DNA of 38,695 bases, taken from the NCBI RefSeq assembly GCF_900545205.1, contig NZ_UQYC01000007.1:1-38695 (forward strand). The letters run 5' to 3'. Shown here in pieces: positions 23,996 to 32,872 of this stretch. Origin of the DNA: an uncultured Veillonella sp. (lineage in GTDB: Bacteria > Bacillota > Negativicutes > Veillonellales > Veillonellaceae). Each line of letters opens with the position of its first letter. Position 1 is the first letter of the stretch. A model generated the notes under the pieces. The model was not told the DNA's origin. It did not search any database and worked only from the letters and a program-made list of their open reading frames with translations. The position numbers and the translations under genes are program-made.

Positions 23996-26900
23996 TTAGA
24001 AGCTTCTTGTCCAACGACCACCTAAATAATTGTTTCCTTGCGATGTATGCCATGCAGTAAACTTGAGGTTTCGTTTTACAGAATACTCAACACCATATTT
24101 ATTTTGTTTATTATTGATACCTTGAGAATAAGTAAGCATTACCTTTGGCACAATATACTTGCCAATTTCAATATTATAATTACCTGCCGTTTCCCTATTA
24201 GTTGGTTCATCAGGGTCAATGGAACCTGTCGTAATATTAATCCGATCTAAACCTAATGTATTTTGTAATGCATCTTGCACATAGCCAAAGGCAAACATTT
24301 GTAAGCCTGCTGTAGCAACAGCATTCACATCATCATTTGTCAATGTACTACTATTAGAATCGGCACCACGACCAAAGGTTAACATGGAAATAATTTGCTT
24401 TCTAGACAAACTAGGATTAGACGACAAAGTAAGATCCATATGGTCTACAGTCCCTTTTACACCAAGCATAATATTGTAGTTGCTTACATTCGTTTCAGCC
24501 TCTAATTGTAAGTTTGGTAAATAAGAGCCACCTACAAAGTGTGCATTCCCCTTCGTAATATTAAATACATGACTTAAGTATTTGAACGTACCAGATTTAA
24601 CATCGAACTGGCCACTAGCAGTTGGGGTTTGTAATGTGCCACCGAAATGAACATCACCACCGATAAACATGTTATATAGAGTTCGATCATATAAGCGTAC
24701 GCCCTTGCCAGCATGAATATTAACATCTACGCCCATGTTGGTGCTACTTTCACTAGACTGCAAGGAAAGAGGAATCTTAAATTGGATGTTTTCTAGGTCC
24801 AAATTCCCTATCAAGGTAGGTAATCCATCACGTTCCGCAATGTAAAGTTCACCATTTAATGGACCTCTCACATATTCACTACGAACATCGAGTCCATCAA
24901 GTTGAACGGCAGCCTTATAGTTGGTAAGCTCATGACCAGACCAATTTACCTTAGCAGCTAAACCAGCACTACCTTTCCCCATATTGATACGAGATTGGAA
25001 ATCCCCTTGTTGTCCAGAGAAGATTAAGTCTCCGTCAATGCCTGTAATTTCATTATCTACATTGGCCAATTTCATAGTACCATTACGTACAGATACTGTG
25101 CCGTATGCCTCAGGTTGGTCTATAGTCCCCGTAAGCCTAATTGCACCCTTTAACGGCCCCGTTGCATCTTTAACCCTAGTAGTAACAAGAGGAATAACAG
25201 CCATATCAGCTTCGTTAAAGTCAATTGTTACATCCATAGATTTAGCATCACTAGCTTCTAAATAACCAGATGTATAAAGAGCCGCCAATGGAATTTTGCC
25301 ATAAATACTGAGTTTATAACCACTCTTAGCACCTTGAATACGCTGAATTTGAATGACATGATCTTGCATTGTAGCTAACGCAAAGCCTTCATCAATGCCA
25401 ATTCCATTAAACGAACCGGACTCTACGGCACCGGATAATTCAACCTTAGGATTTTTCGTTTCTCCAGTAACATTCACAACACCTGTTACCCAGCCTGTTG
25501 CTTGAATATCCTTACCTACGAGTGGTAGGAATGGCACTATGTCGACATCCTTTAAAGCTACTTGTAAATCAGCTTGCCCATCGAGATCCAAAGTACCACC
25601 CATTGCAATGAGTCCTTCACCAACAGGTAGTTTTAAGGTAGTAATTTTAAATTTACGATTTGCAAGACTCGCATCAATTGTTGCATCCCCTACTACCTTA
25701 TCATCAATGCTAACATCGTTAATTTTACCATTTACAATAACACTTGGATTGTCCTTCGTACCTCCAAGTTCAACGGAACCATTCAATTGACCATCGAGGT
25801 GCTCATCGGCTCGATCTAGTAATGCCAACAAATTCTTTACACTACCATTGGTAACATCTAAAACGCCAAATAATTGTTTGCTATCGTCAAGCTTCATGCC
25901 ACCTTTAGCAACATAACGACCACCATTCGATTCAGCAAACGAAAAATCTTGTACATTTACAACAGACTTATCGGCATAAACATGGCCATGAATATCCGTC
26001 AATAGCTGTCCATTAATGGATAAAGCATCTGATAAAATATAGCCATTAAACTGAGGGTTATCCATGGAACCCGTTATAGTACCACGGCCTGCTAGTAAAC
26101 CATCCACCTTATAATCGGTATTGATGAGCAATCTACCCATATCGATTTTCTTACCTTCAAAATCAATATTAATAGCTTCTTTTGATACAGTACCGCCACC
26201 AGTAATGGTCGCACCATAACCTTCAATATCAAAGCGATAAAATTCTAATCTTTCATTTTTATAGTTATACTTTGCAAAAGCGTTAGTTATAAGTTTGCCA
26301 TATGCAGACCCATCCCATAAATGAGCTCGGCCTTCTACAATAGGATTGGCTACAGTCCCAGTTATATGGTTATCAGTTTCAAACCATCCTGTAATAGGAA
26401 TATCGGTTACAGGACGAATTAGATTTTCAATACGTACAGCACGAGCTTTAGCATTTAAATCTAGGGCGTCAGTATTGATATTATACCAACCGGTAATATC
26501 ATAGCCACCACTACCGTCACCAATATGACCATTTGTAATTGTTAGAACATGATTGTCTAAAGTAATATCACTATGAATATCATTAAAATGAGCACCCTTA
26601 TAGAGAACCTCTTGCCCCCATACAGTACCAGTCACATTAGGATTATCTAAGGCGCCTTTTACATTAATAGATGTGCTAACAGTACCAGCAACATCGTCAC
26701 CTATGATTGAACTAAGTGATGTTAACGGTAACGCATTACCAGAAATTGTGGCATCCACTTGACCATTTTGAATAGAACCATATCCACTAAAGGATCCAGT
26801 TCCCATATTTCCAACCATAGTTATATTGGTAAGATTGTCACTATGGGTTAGATCCGCTTTTACAGAATCCAACACTATACCACGGACCCCAATCTGATGG

Positions 26901-28282
26901 CCCTGAACAGCGCCTACAAGATCTGTAACTTGATTATTCTTACCCAAAACGTGGATTTCTCCATCAATAGTTCCCGTAATAGGCATCGTCAAATCTTGTG
27001 TGAAAGTATCCAACGATAAGGTATGAACATTAGCAACAGCGTCAAAATCACCTGTATCTACGACATATTGACCTTTAACTTTAGCATTACCAGAGCCAAT
27101 AGATAATTGAGCATCATCGATGCGAACCAATCCATTATCGTATACTACATTTCCCTGCACGCGGTCCACATGGTACCCTTTATAAGAAATACCATCACTA
27201 CCTATGGTGGCATCCACCCGCGGCGCTACAGTAGTGCCTCCAATATGAGCACGACCACCGACAATACCAGTAACCCCCACATCGGTACTGGCTTCTAGAT
27301 TCACCTTATCCGCTACAACATTAAGGTTGAGATATTCTTCGTCTTTCCCCAGTGTAATAAGACCATTAAGCTTCGCCGCTTGATCATTGATTCGCCAAGA
27401 GCTATGGCTAATAACAATTTGGTCATGATTGAGCATAATACGACCTTCACCATCAGTAATAGTATACATCGTATTGCCTCGCTTAAAAGTGCCTGTTAAA
27501 CCTTTAAAGCCTACATTGCCACTCATAACATATTGTCCATCTTCACTTTTAATATTGAGATGTAAATCTTGTAATTTCCCCTTCGTTACAACAAGATCTT
27601 TGCGCAACGGAACAAAGCTCATAATACCAGCAGTATCAATTTCATCAGCTTGTACAAACACATCAAAATTAGACACATCATCCATATCTATTTTGCCATT
27701 TACAAGGACAGATGAACCATCTACATCAGCAGTAAAAGCCCCTTTGGACATACCACTCATATTAAGAGCAACGGTACCATCAAGATTTTCAACATTGCGT
27801 TTAATGCCATCTTTAGTACGTAGCGCTACATGGCCATTATTAATGGTAATATCACCATCAAAACCACCCGATTTATTCGGATCAGATGGTTTTACTAATT
27901 TTTCTATACTCCAAGATCCATCGTTCAATTGCCATATATGAAGATCAGGTGCCTCTACAGTAACAGTCGATATAGCTGTTGCCCCTGATGTATTACCCCC
28001 AATTATACTTGGTAATGCAGATAGTTTAACCCCAACGGCTACATCTTGTGCCGTCCCTACTAAGTGACCATCCCGATCTTTAATCACCACATCTGATAAA
28101 ACTACATCACCATTCCAATTGATACGAAGAGAATCATAGTCCACAGATCCGTTTATGGCATTATTTACTTGTTCTTTAACCATAGGTGCTACATAGGTCT
28201 GAGCTATAGGGTTTATACTAGCACCAACTGCAGATAAGCCTAAAATTGCAGCCCCTATGAGACACCACTTTTTACGGGTCAT
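23996..28282 (-). CDS. tamB: TamB/AsmA-like translocation and assembly protein
   Basis: This 1428-residue protein has one N-terminal membrane helix (about 7-25) and a very long repetitive beta-strand region, predicted to form a periplasm-spanning groove. The conserved DUF490/TamB C-terminal domain lies at about 1080-1428 (VDVNIHAGKGVRLYDRTLY, SGTFKYLSHVFNITKGNAHF, LSRKQIISMLTFGRG). TamB-like proteins are implicated in OM protein assembly and in anterograde phospholipid transport. The last residues (LGGRWTRSF) resemble a beta-signal. The ATG at 28282 follows GGGAG. It is flanked by terminators on both sides, so it is probably monocistronic. No TamA gene is adjacent; BamA lies immediately downstream and is the likely partner. 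Family assignment is firm. Confidence 0.94.
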   Translation of the reverse strand: MTRKKWCLIGAAILGLSAVGASINPIAQTYVAPMVKEQVNNAINGSVDYDSLRINWNGDVVLSDVVIKDRDGHLVGTAQDVAVGVKLSALPSIIGGNTSGATAISTVTVEAPDLHIWQLNDGSWSIEKLVKPSDPNKSGGFDGDITINNGHVALRTKDGIKRNVENLDGTVALNMSGMSKGAFTADVDGSSVLVNGKIDMDDVSNFDVFVQADEIDTAGIMSFVPLRKDLVVTKGKLQDLHLNIKSEDGQYVMSGNVGFKGLTGTFKRGNTMYTITDGEGRIMLNHDQIVISHSSWRINDQAAKLNGLITLGKDEEYLNLNVVADKVNLEASTDVGVTGIVGGRAHIGGTTVAPRVDATIGSDGISYKGYHVDRVQGNVVYDNGLVRIDDAQLSIGSGNAKVKGQYVVDTGDFDAVANVHTLSLDTFTQDLTMPITGTIDGEIHVLGKNNQVTDLVGAVQGHQIGVRGIVLDSVKADLTHSDNLTNITMVGNMGTGSFSGYGSIQNGQVDATISGNALPLTSLSSIIGDDVAGTVSTSINVKGALDNPNVTGTVWGQEVLYKGAHFNDIHSDITLDNHVLTITNGHIGDGSGGYDITGWYNINTDALDLNAKARAVRIENLIRPVTDIPITGWFETDNHITGTVANPIVEGRAHLWDGSAYGKLITNAFAKYNYKNERLEFYRFDIEGYGATITGGGTVSKEAINIDFEGKKIDMGRLLINTDYKVDGLLAGRGTITGSMDNPQFNGYILSDALSINGQLLTDIHGHVYADKSVVNVQDFSFAESNGGRYVAKGGMKLDDSKQLFGVLDVTNGSVKNLLALLDRADEHLDGQLNGSVELGGTKDNPSVIVNGKINDVSIDDKVVGDATIDASLANRKFKITTLKLPVGEGLIAMGGTLDLDGQADLQVALKDVDIVPFLPLVGKDIQATGWVTGVVNVTGETKNPKVELSGAVESGSFNGIGIDEGFALATMQDHVIQIQRIQGAKSGYKLSIYGKIPLAALYTSGYLEASDAKSMDVTIDFNEADMAVIPLVTTRVKDATGPLKGAIRLTGTIDQPEAYGTVSVRNGTMKLANVDNEITGIDGDLIFSGQQGDFQSRINMGKGSAGLAAKVNWSGHELTNYKAAVQLDGLDVRSEYVRGPLNGELYIAERDGLPTLIGNLDLENIQFKIPLSLQSSESSTNMGVDVNIHAGKGVRLYDRTLYNMFIGGDVHFGGTLQTPTASGQFDVKSGTFKYLSHVFNITKGNAHFVGGSYLPNLQLEAETNVSNYNIMLGVKGTVDHMDLTLSSNPSLSRKQIISMLTFGRGADSNSSTLTNDDVNAVATAGLQMFAFGYVQDALQNTLGLDRINITTGSIDPDEPTNRETAGNYNIEIGKYIVPKVMLTYSQGINNKQNKYGVEYSVKRNLKFTAWHTSQGNNYLGGRWTRSF

Positions 28283-28314
28283 AATGATCTCCCATACACA
28301 TTATGAATAATATA

Positions 28315-28343
28315 AATATATATACTAATCTTACCACACACAA
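28315..28343 (-). promoter_or_regulatory. Candidate sigma-A promoter of tamB
   Basis: TTGTGT (28343-28338) and TATATT (28320-28315) are separated by 17 nt. The match is moderate and the region is very AT-rich, so alternatives are possible. The upstream tolC terminator means tamB needs a promoter somewhere in 28283-28501. The rest of this gap shows no gene. Confidence 0.4.
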
Positions 28344-28501
28344 AGTAATAACTATAGTATTTTAAGGGTAAATTTTATAAAACTAATATATTTTTTTACT
28401 AATCATTTTCTGCAATAACTACAGATAAAATTATTTTAAACATTACCATAACATAAAAATGAAAATATACAATGAATTTACGCTTTATAAATCTATAACA
28501 A

Positions 28502-28529
28502 AAAAAAGACGACCGAAGTCGTCTTTTTT
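28502..28529 (-). terminator. UUCG-tetraloop terminator of the mla-tolC operon
   Basis: The stem GACGAC/GTCGTC (28508-28513, 28518-28523) is extended by A/T pairs on both sides and capped, on the minus strand, by a C(UUCG)G loop, the very stable tetraloop class. A run of T residues follows on the minus strand. It lies 9 nt after the tolC stop. Confidence 0.95.
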
Positions 28530-28538
28530 AGTATTCTA

Positions 28539-29999
28539 TTATTGATTGCCACCAAGTTGTGCTAATTGTTCAGCTGCACCACTGTTTGCAATAATTTCTG
28601 CACCTTGTCCAACTGGAGTATTCAATGGAACACCTGTCAATTGTTCAAGAGCTGCAATGCTAATATTGTAATTATAAAGAGCTTGTACATAGTTATTACG
28701 AGCATCTGTTAATTTAGTTTCCGCATCGAGTACATCAAGGTTTGTACCAACACCAGCACGATAGCGAAGTGTAGCAATACGGAAGCTTTCTTGACCTTGA
28801 GCAACTGCAGTTTGAGTGCTTTGGATTGTTTGCTCTGCAGAACGCAAATTCAAGTATGCTTTTTGTACTGCTAATAATACAGCATCAACAGTAGCTAAAT
28901 TAGCCTCTTTCGCTTGTTCAAGTTGTGCATTTGCTTTTTTAATAGCATTTTGTGTTGCACCGCCATCCCATAAGCTCCAAGATGCAGTAGCACCTACACT
29001 CCAGGATTTTGTACTTGTTCCAAAGTAACCATCTAGATCGGCATAACCACGACCAGCTTTTACAGCTACAGTTGGCAAGTAGCCAGATTTAGCAGATTTT
29101 ACAGCCTCTTCTGCAGATTTTACATCGAGAGCAGATTTTACAAGGGCAGAACGGTGAAGCAAAGCATATGCTTTAGCTTGTTCCAACGTAATATTGTAAG
29201 GTTTATATTGTAAGTCATGTTCTGCTGTATTAATAGCTGTTTGTGCAGGATATGCAATGACTTGATTCAAGCTAGCCTCTGCTAAATTAGCAGAATTTTG
29301 CGCTTTCACAAGATTTGTTTCAGAATCAGCAAGATTTGTTTTAGCAGCCAATACATCAGAACTTGCTACCAAGCCAACATTATATTGAGCTTGAACATTT
29401 GTTACATGACCTTGGTAATCTTTAACAGCTTGTTGAGCCACATCAACAAGATTACGGTTCATGATCAATGTATAGTAGCCACTAATAGCATCATACTTTG
29501 CTTGTTGCAAGGCTTCTTCATAGCTAGCACCAGTACCTTCACGAGTATAACGTGCAGAATCAATACTTGCATCGAGTTGAGGATTAAATACAGGGGCACT
29601 GATGGAGAAATTATGACTACCGGATTTACCACGGCCAGTGTCACCGCCTGTTTTTTGAGCAGACCAACCATAGCTTACACTAGGGTTCTTGCCTGCTGCT
29701 ACTTGGCTCACTGCGGATTTAGCAGCTTCATAACCCCATTTAGTTTGTTTTGCAGTACGGTTATTCGCCAATGCTAAATCTATAGTACGAGACTCATCGA
29801 GGTCCAATTTGCTCTCATATGTTTTGCTATCTTGAACAGATTTTTCAGCTAATTGCTTTTGTGTTAATTGAATAGCTTCTTTTTGATATTTGCTTAATTG
29901 ATCTCCATTATTAACGGAAGTTGTAACTACATCAGCAGCCATTGCACCTGTAGTAGCTAAGGAGAGCATTACACCCAAGGATAAAACCTTTTTATTCAT
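28539..29999 (-). CDS. TolC-family outer membrane efflux/secretion channel
   Basis: This 486-residue protein has a signal peptide (MNKKVLSLGVMLSLATTGAM, cut after AMA). Two repeated OEP domains follow, each a coiled-coil pair plus beta-hairpin (ESRTIDLALANNRTAKQ, VQAQYNVGLVASSDVLAAK; second repeat SFRIATLRYRAGVGTNLDVL). This is the standard TolC fold, a trimeric barrel with a periplasmic tunnel. The start at 29999 has GGAGGT 7 nt upstream; the in-frame ATG at 30020 would add seven residues before the signal peptide. It ends the operon that also encodes MlaEFD, an S55 peptidase and a lipoyl-like mini-protein. No adaptor or pump gene is adjacent, so its inner-membrane partner is unknown. Confidence 0.93.
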   Translation of the reverse strand: MNKKVLSLGVMLSLATTGAMAADVVTTSVNNGDQLSKYQKEAIQLTQKQLAEKSVQDSKTYESKLDLDESRTIDLALANNRTAKQTKWGYEAAKSAVSQVAAGKNPSVSYGWSAQKTGGDTGRGKSGSHNFSISAPVFNPQLDASIDSARYTREGTGASYEEALQQAKYDAISGYYTLIMNRNLVDVAQQAVKDYQGHVTNVQAQYNVGLVASSDVLAAKTNLADSETNLVKAQNSANLAEASLNQVIAYPAQTAINTAEHDLQYKPYNITLEQAKAYALLHRSALVKSALDVKSAEEAVKSAKSGYLPTVAVKAGRGYADLDGYFGTSTKSWSVGATASWSLWDGGATQNAIKKANAQLEQAKEANLATVDAVLLAVQKAYLNLRSAEQTIQSTQTAVAQGQESFRIATLRYRAGVGTNLDVLDAETKLTDARNNYVQALYNYNISIAALEQLTGVPLNTPVGQGAEIIANSGAAEQLAQLGGNQ

Positions 30000-30041
30000 A
30001 ATATGTACCTCCATACTCACCTAAAGTGAATGTATTAGTCT

Positions 30042-31301
30042 TTAAAATACTTGTTTGATACCAAAGTAGGTACCACCATTCGTGGAACCGAATGGTCTGG
30101 TCATTTGAATAACCCCATAAGTATCTTTATGTAAACGTATATCACTACGAATACGATATTTACGATTGTTAAGGTCATATACCGCTGCGGATAATGAAAC
30201 TGGACCACGCAAATTATAGTCAACGCCAAGTCCTAATTCACTTTCAAAAATACCGCCACGTACTAGCCATTTAGAGCTAACGAATCGACCTGCATTTAAA
30301 TCGAATTTAGTGCCATCACCGATATTGGAAAGACCAAGCTCAGCCATCCCTTTATCATTATAAGCACGAACACGACCATTGATGCGGTATTCATCATCTG
30401 TTGTGTTATATAACAAATCTACAGAGGGCTCAACTTTAGTAGATGACTTTTTTTCAACATTATTTCCATCTACTACATTTCCATTTGCATCAGTTTGATA
30501 TGCTTTACCACCCATCAATTTGTTGATGCGAGCTGAAATTTGTGCCGTATTATGTAATGTTTCCTTAATATTTTCCTGTGCTTTAGGATCTGTTACAGTA
30601 GACTCCATAGAACGAGCCATATTATCTACACGATCCGTAGTTTGTTTTAAGTTAGTCAAAATAGCACGCATATCATTGCCTGCATTGCCATCTGCATTAA
30701 ATTGCTGTGCCGCTTGATTTAGCTGTGCTGTTACATCAGCCATATTTTGTGTAATCGCTACAGCATTATCAGCCATCGTTGCAGTAGATTGCAAGGAGTG
30801 CTTAAGTGCATTTTGCGTTGTAGGATCACCAATAATATTATTGATAGACTGCAACATTTTCTCTGTGCCATCCATTAATTTCTGAGCACTTTGCATGGCT
30901 TTATCCATAGCATCTGCGCCTTCGCCCTTAACAGTGTCACCATCTTGTAAAAATACTTTAGATTGACCTGGTGAAATTTGAATATATTTATCACCTAAGA
31001 AACCATCAGAACCTAATGTGAAAATAGAATCACTTGGAATTTGTGTCTTTTCATCAAGCTTCATTTTTACTACAACACCATGCGGTGTAATTTCAATATC
31101 GGAAACATTACCGATAGCTACACCAGAGTATTTAACTTGATTGCCATTTTTTAGACCATTAACTTGAGCAAAATCACCAGTAATTGTCATTTGCGGCTTA
31201 GCCCATATATCAATGCGGCCTACAAACAGTATGCCCGCAATAAATAATGCTATACCTATTATCGTGAAAGCCCCTACCTTGGCCTCCGTCGTCCACTTCA
31301 T
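30042..31301 (-). CDS. mlaD: MlaD-like MCE protein with C-terminal beta-barrel domain
   Basis: This 419-residue protein has an inner-membrane helix (about 11-29) and one MCE domain (about 36-113; VKYSGVAIGNVSDIEI, GDKYIQISPG). A long amphipathic helical region (about 130-265) and a short linker follow. The last 130 residues (about 288-419) alternate polar and hydrophobic strands with Gly turns and end in YFGIKQVF, a barrel-like beta-signal with terminal Phe. E. coli MlaD (183 residues) lacks the helix and barrel. This layout would span from inner to outer membrane, as I recall being reported for Veillonella parvula Mla. The ATG shares TAATG with the mlaF stop. It acts in lipid transport with MlaE and MlaF. 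Confidence 0.9.
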   Translation of the reverse strand: MKWTTEAKVGAFTIIGIALFIAGILFVGRIDIWAKPQMTITGDFAQVNGLKNGNQVKYSGVAIGNVSDIEITPHGVVVKMKLDEKTQIPSDSIFTLGSDGFLGDKYIQISPGQSKVFLQDGDTVKGEGADAMDKAMQSAQKLMDGTEKMLQSINNIIGDPTTQNALKHSLQSTATMADNAVAITQNMADVTAQLNQAAQQFNADGNAGNDMRAILTNLKQTTDRVDNMARSMESTVTDPKAQENIKETLHNTAQISARINKLMGGKAYQTDANGNVVDGNNVEKKSSTKVEPSVDLLYNTTDDEYRINGRVRAYNDKGMAELGLSNIGDGTKFDLNAGRFVSSKWLVRGGIFESELGLGVDYNLRGPVSLSAAVYDLNNRKYRIRSDIRLHKDTYGVIQMTRPFGSTNGGTYFGIKQVF

Positions 31302-32059
31302 TATACCTCTCCCATCACAGATACGTTAATTGGTTCTGCTTCACCATGAATAAACTGTTGTACCTTTTTATTTGTAGAATTCTTAAAGTCTATTGTATCA
31401 GAAATTTCCACAAATTTCCCCTTATCAAGTAAAGCTATGCGGTCTGCTACATAAAATGCAGATTGCATATCATGCGTTACAACGATAGATGTACAACCGA
31501 GCCGTTGCTGCATTCCCTTAATCAACATACTAATCGTACCTGATGTAATAGGATCTAACCCGGATGAAGGTTCATCATAGAGAATTAAACTCGGATCTAA
31601 CGCTATGGCACGAGCTAAGCTAACACGCTTCTTCATGCCCCCAGATAATTCATTAGGCATATAGGATTCATACCCTTTTAAACCGACCCAATCGAGACGC
31701 TCTGCTACAATGCGTTTTATTTCATCATCTCCTAAGTCCGTATGCTGACGTAAGCCAAAGGCTACATTTTCACCTACCGACATAGAGTCAAATAATGCAG
31801 AGTATTGGAATACCATTCCCATTTTTCTTCGTACTGTATTAAATTCATCTTCAGATAATGTTGTAATATCTGTGCCATCTACTATAATCTGTCCCGATGT
31901 AGGACGCTGCAAGCCAATCAATAAGCGAAGTAGTGTACTTTTACCACTACCACTACCACCTAAAATGACTAACGTCTCCCCATCATCGATAGTGAGATTA
32001 ATAGAGTCTAAAATCACACGCGACTCATAGGCAACTACAACATTGCGTAGTTCTATCAT
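31301..32059 (-). CDS. mlaF: MlaF-like ABC ATPase of the phospholipid transporter
   Basis: This 252-residue ABC ATPase has Walker A GGSGSGKSTL near residue 34, Q-loop VFQYSALFDSM, signature LSGGMKKRVSLARAIALD, Walker B LILYDEPSSGLDP and the H-loop VVTHDMQSA. The LSGGM..R signature and YDEPSSGLDP are typical of MlaF/TTG2A subunits. It should couple ATP hydrolysis to phospholipid transfer through MlaE and MlaD. The ATG at 32059 follows AGAGGG. It is 20 nt after mlaE and overlaps mlaD by one base. No MlaA, MlaB or MlaC genes are present in the window. Confidence 0.95.
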   Translation of the reverse strand: MIELRNVVVAYESRVILDSINLTIDDGETLVILGGSGSGKSTLLRLLIGLQRPTSGQIIVDGTDITTLSEDEFNTVRRKMGMVFQYSALFDSMSVGENVAFGLRQHTDLGDDEIKRIVAERLDWVGLKGYESYMPNELSGGMKKRVSLARAIALDPSLILYDEPSSGLDPITSGTISMLIKGMQQRLGCTSIVVTHDMQSAFYVADRIALLDKGKFVEISDTIDFKNSTNKKVQQFIHGEAEPINVSVMGEV

Positions 32060-32079
32060 AAATCCCTCTAATGTATCTA

Positions 32080-32841
32080 CTAATATAACAAGGTAGATAA
32101 AAAGTAATTTAATACAAATACTAAAATAATACTAGTTACTACAGAACTAGTTGTGGAGAAGCCAACCGCTTCAGCGCCCATTTTAGTTTCCATCCCTTTG
32201 TAAGCACCTACCAATGCAATGACAGCACCAAATACGCTAGATTTCAAAAGACCTAGTGTAAAGTCTGAAATGGTAGAAAACATTTGAATAGAATCTAAAT
32301 AAGTACTTGGCGCCAGACCTTTGATAGCAGTAGCTACAAAGTAACCACCTGCAATACCAATGACTACACCATAAAATGCCAAAATAGGCACCATAATCAT
32401 ACATGCTACTACACGAGGTACCACGAGATAACCAACAGGATCGACAGCCATAACACGTAGCGCATCAATTTGTTCAGTTACCTTCATTGTACCAATTTCA
32501 GCTGTGATAGCGGCGCCAACACGGCCGGCCAGTACAACCCCTACTAAAATAGGCCCTAACTCACGTCCCATAGCAACAGCCATAAGACCACCTACAGTGC
32601 TTTGTGCACCATATGTAATCAATACATCTGTAATCTGTAAGGTCATAACTGCACCAGCAAAGAGTAACGTTAAACTGATAATCGGCAACGAATCTACGCC
32701 TAAGTGAGCCATCTGCTGAAACACATGCCACAGATTAATCATTTTCAGTTGTCTAATTGTGTGCCACACCAATAATGTAGCACTCCCCATCTGTGATAGG
32801 CCGTTCATTACAGCTCGTCCTATCGATTCTAGCCAATTCAA
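32080..32841 (-). CDS. mlaE: MlaE-like permease of the phospholipid transporter
   Basis: This 253-residue MlaE/YrbE-family integral membrane protein has an N-terminal amphipathic helix and five or so hydrophobic segments. The conserved family block is RELGPILVGVVLAGRVGAAITAEIGTMKVTEQIDAL, residues about 91-126 (key residues E92, R106, E113, E121), followed by VVPRVVAC. It forms the dimeric channel for lipid transfer by MlaFD. The start is TTG at 32841 with AAAGGG 8 nt upstream; a later ATG (codon 12) would cut into the amphipathic helix. It follows the S55 peptidase gene by 31 nt. Confidence 0.94.
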   Translation of the reverse strand: MNWLESIGRAVMNGLSQMGSATLLVWHTIRQLKMINLWHVFQQMAHLGVDSLPIISLTLLFAGAVMTLQITDVLITYGAQSTVGGLMAVAMGRELGPILVGVVLAGRVGAAITAEIGTMKVTEQIDALRVMAVDPVGYLVVPRVVACMIMVPILAFYGVVIGIAGGYFVATAIKGLAPSTYLDSIQMFSTISDFTLGLLKSSVFGAVIALVGAYKGMETKMGAEAVGFSTTSSVVTSIILVFVLNYFLSTLLY

Positions 32842-32872
32842 CAGTTTAGCCCTTTCCCCTTACATTTTCAGC

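Noticed and set aside
27429..27941. A 170-codon open frame on the plus strand
   Set aside because: Antisense to the tamB N-terminal half with no recognisable domain or start signals.
30000..30020. Upstream ATG (30020) for the TolC protein
   Set aside because: It would add seven residues before a normal signal peptide; GGAGGT is placed for the ATG at 29999.
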